DNA of 64,000 bases. Origin: Immersiella caudata (taxonomy: Eukaryota > Ascomycota > Sordariomycetes > Sordariales > Lasiosphaeriaceae). A program made the translations under genes and the position numbers. Below are positions 56,774 to 64,000 of this stretch, in pieces (the first letter of the stretch is position 1; each line of letters starts with the position of its first letter). The stretch is from positions 3,534,001 through 3,598,000 of the forward strand of contig JAULSU010000005.1 in the NCBI GenBank assembly GCA_030512335.1. The letters are read 5' to 3'. Under the pieces are notes generated by a model. That model was not told the origin of the DNA and searched no databases. It saw nothing but the letters and a program-made list of their open reading frames with translations.

Positions 56774-58537
56774 ATGTCTCGACGACCGCCGAATCCCGCC
56801 GCCGAGCGAGCAGCGCAGAACCAGCAGACAATCAAGAGCCTCCTGAAATTGGAACCGAACAAGGTGTGCGCTGACTGCAAGCGCAACAAGCGTAAGTCAT
56901 GGGTTTCGGTTTAGAGTCTGCACTAATGCTAACCGTGGGTTCATGGCATAGATCCTCGATGGGCCTCGTGGAATCTCGGCGTGTTCGTGTGCATTCGCTG
57001 CTCGGGTATCCACCGGGGAATGGGCACCCACATCAGCCGCGTCAAATCCGTCGACCTCGATTCGTGGACCGATGAGCAGCTTCAGAGCATTCTTAGCTGG
57101 GGGAATGCGCGCGCCAACAAGTACTGGGAGGCAAAGCTGGCGCCCGGCCACATGCCTTCAGAAGCCAAGATCGAGAACTTCATTAGAACCAAGTATGAAC
57201 TCAAGCGCTGGGTGATGGACGGTCCAATGCCGGACCCTGCGACATTGGACGCTGAGGGTGACGACGACGTGCCATTGAGTGTCGTCAAGGAGAAGAAAGT
57301 CGTCGAGCGAAGGGAGTCCCTGCGCAAGCAGTCAATCGGACAGTCGGGGGCCCCACGAGCCGCCGCTGCACCCCAGCCGGACTTGATAGGTGGAGACCCG
57401 ATTCCGCAGAGGTCCAGCACAGCCGGGCCGACGGCGGCACAGGTACCTCCGAAGGGCGGGCCCGCCCCGCCCAAGGCGACAAGTACGAAGGACTCGCTTC
57501 TGGGGCTGGATTTCTTAGGCGCCGAGACCGCGCCGCCTCCAAGGCCGGCCAGCACTACGGGTGCCCCTGCCTCTGGCGGCCAGTCGCGTCCGGACCTCAA
57601 GCAGTCTATCTTGTCCCTCTACGCCACGGCTCCGCGGCCTCAGCCGCAGCCGCAGGCTCCTTCCCATGCCTCCTCGGGTTCCATCAGCGCTGGCATGCCG
57701 TCCCCAACCAACATGGGCCAGAACCAGAGCTCATTTGGTAGCCTCAACGATGCCTTCAGTGGCCTGAGCTTTGCAAGCTCGCCTCCCCTCAAGTCCCCCA
57801 AAAACGACGCTTTTGCTGGTCTCGGAAACTTCTCGTCCTCACGCCCAACACCTCCCGCTAACCAGTCTGCCTTCTCGAGCCTCAGCGGAGGGAGCTTCTT
57901 TGACTCAAAGCCTGCAGCCCCTGCACACCAACCGAAACAGTCTGTTGGGAATTCCTTTGGCTTCGGTGGGATGACCTCCCCGTTCGCATCCCAATCGTCA
58001 GCACCAAAGCTCGCGGCAGCACCTGCCTCAGCTGCGCTGGGCGATTTGTTCGACTTTTCGTCATCCGCATCCCCTCCTCGGCCGGCTCCTCAACCTTCGA
58101 TGCCGACGAGTACCACTTCATCCGCCTCTGTTTTTAACCTCTCCAAGCTTGCCCAACCCACGGCGGCGCCGGCGGCCGCCTCAAATGCCATGGGATCTTT
58201 CGCCTCCACCAACCTGTCTGGCGCAGATGTATGGGGCAACGCGTGGTCGACCCCTGAAGCGTCTAAGCAACAGAGTCCAGTTGCAACCAAAAAAGCGCCT
58301 GCGCCGGTAGATGATTTTGGCTGGGGTAGCTCAGGAAGTACTTCCTTCGCCAGTCAGCCAATTGTTCCCGGTGCCTCAGGTGGATTCGCAGTGGCGCCAA
58401 AGGTTGCTGCCGATGAGGAGTTTGGGGGATGGACGAGCAGTGCACCAACCACAAGCACAGCCTCTACTGCTGGTGGTGCTAAGCCAGCGGGCGGATTTGG
58501 GGCCAGCGAGGATCTTTTCTCAAATGTCTGGCAATGA
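56774..58537 (+). CDS. AGE2: ArfGAP of the Age2/SMAP type
   Basis: Age2 stimulates GTP hydrolysis on Arf1 at the trans-Golgi and endosomes. Exons are 56774-56891 and 56952-58537. The 60 nt intron (GTAAGT...CATAG) lies inside the zinc finger and rejoins as CKRNKHPRWASWNLG, giving 567 residues. The ArfGAP zinc finger is complete: Cys32, Cys35, Cys53 and Cys56 (C-x2-C-x17-C-x2-C). It is followed by the catalytic-arginine segment SGIHRGMGTHISRVKSVDLD and FIRTKYELKRWV. After residue about 130 the protein is disordered and rich in Ser, Ala, Pro, Gly and Phe, with repeated short LG/F and FG motifs (SLNDAFSGLSF, GFGGMTSPF, EDLFSNVWQ at the end) of the kind that bind clathrin or adaptors. A run starting at ATG 56981 would miss the first half of the finger. 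Confidence 0.95.
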
Positions 58538-58919
58538 AGAAGACGCTGTGGAGACACGGTTATCGCATTGATTAGAGTCAGGATAGCTACGCCAGGTCTG
58601 GCAGTCTGCGCCTGATATTAGAGGAAGACGAAATGAAATGTGCCATTCTAGTCATTCCGTGGCTTCAGAGTGTACTGGGATGTTTTGCAATCCAAACTTG
58701 TGACTGCTAGACTTGTGGACGCATCTCGAATGTCAATCCGGTGGTTAGGCGTTGTGCCCCCGACTACCTATCCCAAAATCAAAACCTTGACGCCGATGCT
58801 ATGCCTGCTCCTGTGCTTGCTTGATCCATGTACTCCTGTCGCAATCCTAGGTATCATATCGCCGACATGAAAATATACAATCCTGGCCATGTCTGTCACC
58901 AGCGGAGACCGTTTCGTAA
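58538..58919. other. Convergent spacer, AGE2 and SFT1
   Basis: About 380 bp between two convergent stop codons, covering both 3' untranslated regions. I see nothing else. Confidence 0.5.
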
Positions 58920-59274
58920 CTAGAAGAATAGCCGCGTCACGTAATAAAGGAAGATGAAGACACCAATAATAATGCCTGACAGCTTCAACACCGCTACTTT
59001 ATTACCGGACGCTGCCATGCGACCCAGTCGGCTGGCGGAACCCTTGAGTTGTGTCCCCATGGAGGAGAATGTTTCGGACTGTGTGCAGAAAACAAGTTAG
59101 CCCATCGAGTCTCAGGTCGCCGGCCTAGAGAAGACGCACAGTCGAATCGATCACCTCGTGTGATCTCGCGCTATCGTAGATGTCAATGGTGACGCCGCGC
59201 AGGGCGGACACCTTGGATGAAAGCTCCTCCAGCCGGGCATTGTTCTGGCGCTCGCGCTCGAAGGCCTCGGACAT
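58920..59274 (-). CDS. SFT1: Golgi SNARE Sft1 (Bet1-like)
   Basis: Sft1 is a short Qc-SNARE of retrograde and intra-Golgi traffic, pairing with Sed5, Gos1 and Ykt6. Exons on the minus strand are 59140-59274 and 58920-59078, with a 61 nt intron (GTGCGT...CACAG). The product has 97 residues, matching the small size of yeast Sft1. The start MSEAFERERQNNARLEEL lies in a GCCACCATG context. The SNARE helix covers residues about 10-65 (LSSKVSALRGVTIDIYDSA, VIDSTSETFSSMG), with heptad hydrophobics and a zero-layer polar residue expected near the splice. A C-terminal anchor ends the protein (LSGIIIGVFIFLYYVTRLFF). Exon 1 is shorter than 60 codons, so the gene is easily missed. Bet1 is the alternative, but Bet1 normally has a longer N-terminal tail. 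It diverges from the YSC84 gene. Confidence 0.9.
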
Positions 59275-60577
59275 GGTGGCGGTGTTTGGCTCTTCAAACT
59301 TGGTTGGGTATGGGTTCGCGGCTATAGCGGAGATGGGATTATCTTCAGATGTTGGCGGAAGCGCTGCGATCGTAGTGGCTGGTGATTACGTGTGGGGGAT
59401 GCAGTTGCGCGCTGGGTGGTCTTTGGCGTTGAAGAAAGCGTTTCAGGTCACGAGGCCGGTAGCGTGCTGGGCGGCTTGGGTTTGGAGAGACACCGAGGGT
59501 AAATAATCTACCGGCGACGTTGAATTTGGTGGGTGAGATCGGTTTGCGGTCTCCGGCGAGACGGAGTGCACGACCGGGGATTTCGATGGGTGGTCGAAGT
59601 TGTGATGCAACTTGTCAGAAAGGGGCGGCGAGTCGCTGGCGACGACACACGCGGCTCAGCCACAGTGTGGCGAGTGAAGCACAGGTGGGAATGATGTCAG
59701 GACCCACGCGGTGGTTTGACATCATTCTCATCTACTCGATCGAAAGTTGCTCATGCCTCTTTGCATTTTCAGTAGTAGGCCTTGCTCTTCAAGAGATAGA
59801 GCATAAAATTTCCTTCGAATCCTTCTTGGCATTTTAACAACGGCTTGCCGGTTTATCACAGGGCTCCTGCCTGGCTTGTGGGTGGTCAGGCTCAGAGGTT
59901 CTCCCGCCTCGTAGGGCGTTGGGGACCCGAAGTCACGAAAGGACGGGATGGTTTTCGGGATTAGCGGCACGCGTAAAGAGACTACCTACTATCCCTAACT
60001 CTAACGGTTCATGTTGAATTCTGACACAATGTCTCGTCTCTGTGGGTGCGTCCTCTGGTGGTTCCTTTGCCCTCCACAAGTATCGAGAATGTCGAGATCG
60101 AACTATGGCTCGGTGGAACCGACATTGATCTCATGGCGGGGCGGGTTGTGATGCGGGGAACATTGCCTCCAACTTGAGGACTCAGCTCCCACATGTTCCG
60201 GTCATTTCCCTCCACAGCCGCACTCTGAACGCGCGGCTGTCGAGATCTTATTATAATATAAAGCGGTATTGTCACCCGTCGCAGAAAGGCCTCATCACGG
60301 TTTCCGTAGCTGCCAGCCAAGCCGGTTAACCGTCCAAAGTGGAAAGGCTGAGTGTAACTACTGGGCCACGGAACCAACGGGGCCATACTTCCCCACTACA
60401 ACCCACGTCCCCAAGGCATCCCTCCCGCATCAACCTCGGGCTGCCTCACAACTCTTACTTTCTCTGCGCCGCAATCGCTGACGCCCGAACTTCTTTCCAA
60501 ATTCCACACACCCGCACGACACACAGTCTTCGTGTTCCCCATTGTGAGGGATTCCCTCATCAGAAGTCGCGGCAGCC
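59275..60577. promoter_or_regulatory. Divergent spacer between SFT1 and YSC84-like gene
   Basis: This 1.3 kb contains both promoters. The right end is CA- and CT-rich, as in fungal leaders. No coding exon or RNA gene is supported. Confidence 0.45.
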
Positions 60578-61979
60578 ATGGGAATCAACAACCCCCTGCC
60601 CTCGAGCTTGGCCTGTAGGTTTCCCGAATCTTCTGTGTTGCCGAAAGAGAGGTCAATGGTTTTGCAGTCTAGGTAGCTAACCATCTTTTGCGCAGCGGAA
60701 TGCAAGAAGTGTGGAAAGATCCTCACATCGTTCATTGACCCTCGTCAGCCCCTTGGCCCCGAGAAAGTCATCCCTCCGTCGGTGCTCGCGAACGCCAAGG
60801 TACGCGATCGACCCCGCCTCTGTGGTGACAGATTCGTATCACAGCGCAGAGTTAACAAATTACGTCTTCTCTAGGGTCTTGCAATTCTCACCGTTATCAA
60901 GGCGGGTTTCCTTGGATCCGCGCGATTTGGCAGCGGCCTCGTTGTCGCCCGCCTTCCCGACGGCAGCTGGAGCGCACCATCCGCGATCGCAACAGGTGGT
61001 GCCGGTTTCGGCGGGCAGATTGGCTTCGAGCTCACAGATTTCGTCTTTATTTTGAACGATGCGAGCGCTGTGAAGACCTTCTCCCAGGCTGGGTCCCTCA
61101 CGCTCGGTGGAAACGTGTCGGTCGCTGCAGGGCCAGTCGGAAGGAATGCTGAAGCGGCGGGAGCGGCTTCGCTTAGAAGCGTAGCCGGCATCTTCAGCTA
61201 TTCGAAAACAAAGGGATTGTTTGCCGGAGTGTCTCTGGAAGGATCCATCATTATCGAGCGCAAGGACGCCAACACCAAACTCTATGGGCGACCCATCTCG
61301 GGGCGTGAGCTTCTTTCAGGATCCGAACGCCCGCCGGCGCAGGCGCAGCCACTCTTGAGCATACTGAACTCGAGGGCTTTCAGCGGCATGTCGACTGGGA
61401 CGATGGATGACCGCATGTATAACGATACTCCCGTTTACGATGACAGGGGGGACCCGGTGGTGTGGGCCAATAAGACAGGCAACGCATACGGGGAGGGACA
61501 ACGTCGGGACGCGGGAAGCAATGGTGACGGACACGCTCATGATGAGTTTGGCCGGCCAAAGCGTGCCAGCACGTGGCAGGACGATTCGTACGACCAACCG
61601 CGTGGTTTCTCGCAGTCTTCCCGCTCAAGTACCTTCAACGAGTCAAGAAACGACGATCCATCACCATCATTCGGAGACAAGAAGGTGGGCCCTGGGCGAC
61701 CTGCGGCACCAAAGCCAAACTTCGCTAGCAAGCAGGCAATGATGAAGAAGAATGAAGCTATAGCTCTCTTTACGTTCGAGGCCGATCAGCCAGGAGATCT
61801 CGGTTTCAAGAAGGGTGATATCATCACCGTTCTGAAGAAGACGGACAGCGAAAACGACTGGTGGTATGTTTTCCTCTTACATATGATGAATGGAGTTCCG
61901 GCTAACACCGAACAGGACAGGGATGATCGGCACAAAACACGGCATCTTTCCCAGCAATTATGTGAAGATGAAAGAGTAA
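60578..61979 (+). CDS. YSC84: SYLF-SH3 actin-patch protein (Ysc84/Lsb3 type)
   Basis: Ysc84 and Lsb3 bind phosphoinositides and actin filaments at endocytic patches and partner with Las17/Sla1. Exons are 60578-60614, 60696-60799, 60875-61863 and 61916-61979. Introns of 81, 75 and 52 nt keep frame, giving 397 residues. The N-terminal start MGINNPLPSSLASECKKCGK is highly characteristic. The SYLF domain covers about residues 12-225 (FIDPRQPLGPEKVIPPSVL, GLAILTVIKAGFLGSARFGS, GGAGFGGQIGFELTDFVFIL, GLFAGVSLEGSIIIERKD). A disordered linker follows. The C-terminal SH3 domain spans about 335-397 (AIALFTFEADQPGDLGFKKG, IITVL, then WW-TGMIGTKHGIFPSNYVK). The last intron splits the conserved second Trp of the SH3, so without it the SH3 would lose its final strands. 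Two of the four exons are shorter than 110 nt. Confidence 0.95.
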
Positions 61980-63439
61980 AGAAACATACGACACCCGGAG
62001 GATGGGCTTTCTTGAAGGACCGCAAGGTTTTTCCCCCCCGATTTGTTGAAGCACGAATGTGACATTTGGCATCCAGACAGCAGGGTTTGCCTGGACGCTT
62101 TCTTGGGAATAGAGTATGATCCAGTGGGTACCTCTCGACGGCCTTTAGCGTTGGCTTTAGTTTTGCATGGGATCTGAACCAGGTCTGTCTTGTCTGGCGT
62201 TTCTGGAGAAATACGGCAGATAAGTTGATTCCCCGGTTTCCTGTTTTGTACCTGGAGATATTTGTCCTGTTACTGTTAGGATTGACATAAGGTTGAGAGT
62301 AAAGACGAGACGGGTTGTTTGTTTTAGCCTGTTGGTAGAAGAGCTGATGACTTGCGCATGCTGATGATTTTGAGTGAGATTTCAACTCTAATACGTGGGG
62401 GTTTGATTCTGTGAGACGGGGGCAAAATCGATCCATGATTTTCATGAAAGCTTATGCCTATCACTCGGAATATGCCACGCTTTCCCGACGTTCTGTCTTT
62501 TCTCTTCATCTTGCGTGTCGGCGAAGCTCGGCCGGGTCCGGCTCCGAGTGGATGCCTTTGCGGAGTTAAGCGAATTCGCGGAGCTGCCGGGCTCGGAACC
62601 CACCCATCCAGAGTTGCAGACCGATCTTCGAGGACTCGCAGCCCTCGATGGTGCTCTTCATCAAAATTCTCGTGAACCGGGACTGCTTAGTCTAAATCAA
62701 TCGATCGCATTCTCTTTCGGTATTATTTCGTTCTACCTAACTACGCAACCGCCCAAGGAAGGACCGACCCCAATGCACCGAATCCCTGCTAGCCTTTCTC
62801 ACCCACAGCCAAGTGCCGCCCATCACTCATCACCTTCCTCAAACAAAACAATAAAAAAAACAACCAACAATCCGAACCCCCTCCGGATGAAGTCCTCCCC
62901 GGAGTGGAATTCCCCATCTCGAATTTCCAGAACATCACTTCTCCACCAACCGCAAAAACCGCCAGTGCCCTCGCTGCGCCGTGATTGGTCCAGAGCAAGC
63001 GCCACAATTTCCCAGCGAGTGTCTTCCGTCGCGTTGCTCGCCCAATCTCTTCGTTGCATCGCGTTCCGCGATGGTTTGGCGATGCTAGAGCCTCAAGGCC
63101 GAGATGAGGCGGCCCGGGGTGCGGAAGGGATTTTGTGACGTTGAAAGTGGCAGGTGAGTGGCACGAGTGGTTTGTTTGCCGGTAGTGTAGGGACGGGCGG
63201 AATTGGAGGAGGGTGTGTGGGATCCACGGGCATGGGTTGAGGCGTTTGAGGTCTTGGAGGGATGAGCGGTTGGGAGATGGGGGATGGGATGGGCTGAAGC
63301 GGGAGGGCGTCGTACAAGAGGGTAGGGTGCCCGTTGAGGTATGGAGGCGAGTGAGCTTGCCTTGGCTTGGCTGGAATGTTTACGGAGTGAACAGGCGGGT
63401 GAGAAATTCGCTTTGATCTATTCGGATCGAGGAACAAGG
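61980..63439. other. Spacer between YSC84-like gene and carboxylesterase
   Basis: This 1.46 kb holds the YSC84 3' region and the esterase promoter. A plus-strand frame open over 62515-63138 lacks an ATG at its 5' end and any motif, so it is not called. Nothing else is supported. Confidence 0.45.
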
Positions 63440-64000
63440 ATGTCGCTGCCGGCCTGGTTGTTTTTTCTGCTGCTTTCGAGGCTGTTTTCACTTGCTCTTG
63501 GGTCTCCTCTTCCTCTTGGTATCAGCTATCAGAAGCAGTCGACTTTACCGATCTTGACTCTTCCTTATGGGTCCTATAGAGCGGCGGACTATCGTGCGGC
63601 GAGTGATATGTAGGGGCTCTGGACACTTCAACGATGAAAATTCTGACATGGAACTGCAGATACGTCTTCAGGAATATCCGTTTCGCAGCTCCTCCGGTGG
63701 GCGACCTTCGCTGGGCAAAGCCAGCACCTCCGCAACCCAATTCGACTCTTCACGATGGCAGTTATGGCCCGAAATGTATCCAGTCTGCCGTAAGGGGGTT
63801 GAATTTGGTCGGCCCAGGCAACACATCACCTGTCGGCGCCGCTATCAACCAATTGTGAGTTGTTTGGATTTGCGACACGGCAAGATCTGACGCTGTTTTT
63901 TTATAGTTTGGGTGGTATACCAGTCCCTCTGTTTCAAGGTGGAGACGAGGACTGTCTGTTCCTCGATGTGTATGTCCCAAGGAAAGCAATCAAGAACCCG
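63440..64000 (+). CDS. Secreted type-B carboxylesterase, N-terminal part only
   Basis: Exons are 63440-63609, 63660-63854 and 63907 to beyond the window edge. Introns of 50 and 52 nt (GTAGGG...CTGCAG, GTGAGT...TATAG) keep the frame. The first 22 residues form a signal peptide (MSLPAWLFFLLLSRLFSLAL then GS), so the enzyme is probably exported. The visible fold is type-B carboxylesterase: VFRNIRFAAPPVGDLRW, the first disulfide Cys in YGPKCIQS, and the family signature EDCLFLDVYVP. The catalytic Ser (GxSxG), Glu and His lie further downstream and cannot be checked. Substrate is unknown; the family includes lipases, feruloyl and tannase-like esterases and mycotoxin-cluster members. It has no visible link to the genes on its left. 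Confidence 0.88.

Noticed and set aside
59985..60007. CCCTAACTCTAAC, resembling a telomere or telomerase-RNA template
   Set aside because: It has a mismatch to the TTAGGG repeat complement, occurs once, and shows no surrounding conserved RNA structure that I can see.
62515..63138. 207-codon plus-strand open frame
   Set aside because: It begins at GTG rather than ATG, is low-complexity in its second half, and lies between an established 3' end and a promoter.
1..64000. CRISPR arrays, operons, phage or plasmid origins
   Set aside because: The sequence is a spliced eukaryotic nuclear genome; no regularly spaced repeats or bacterial signals were seen.

Overview
The window is a piece of a filamentous ascomycete (Pezizomycotina) chromosome, most likely a Sordariomycete. 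The evidence is short introns (about 48-86 nt) with GTRNGY donors and CTRAC-like branch points, compact single-copy genes, an intron-containing tRNA, one dispersed 5S rRNA gene of Neurospora type, and clearly fungal orthologues. I see no plasmid, phage, CRISPR or intact transposon features.

Layout from left to right. PEX14 (minus, cut by the left edge) and NDC80 (plus) diverge from a 0.67 kb spacer; VPS25 (plus) follows. BRC1/RTT107 (minus) converges on VPS25. A 1,576-residue coiled-coil protein (minus) comes next, then a 3 kb gap. A small single-pass membrane protein (plus) converges on ENP2 (minus), and ENP2 diverges from MED13 (plus). An intron-bearing tRNA-Gln(UUG) and the methylthioadenosine phosphorylase gene (both minus) precede an ataxin-10/CTR86 homologue (plus). 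The vigilin/SCP160 gene (minus) is followed by a 5.2 kb gap and the PAK kinase STE20 (plus). A mitochondrially targeted short-chain dehydrogenase (minus), another 3.9 kb gap holding a 5S rRNA gene (minus), and RSC9 (minus) come next. RSC9 diverges from an unrecognised gene (plus, possibly Rec114-like), followed by MSRB (minus), AGE2 ArfGAP (plus), SFT1 SNARE (minus), YSC84-like SYLF/SH3 gene (plus) and the 5' part of a secreted type-B carboxylesterase (plus, cut by the right edge).

The genes are mostly housekeeping and do not form one pathway. Loose themes are chromosome biology (NDC80, BRC1, RSC9, the coiled-coil protein, the Rec114-like candidate), membrane traffic and actin (VPS25, AGE2, SFT1, YSC84, STE20), and transcription, ribosome and RNA functions (MED13, ENP2, vigilin, tRNA, 5S). 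I found no obvious new biological system. The best leads for novelty are the two proteins with no firm family assignment, 8652-13541 and 53611-55073, which may both be meiotic. All exon models were derived by eye from splice signals and reading-frame continuity; no similarity search was run.
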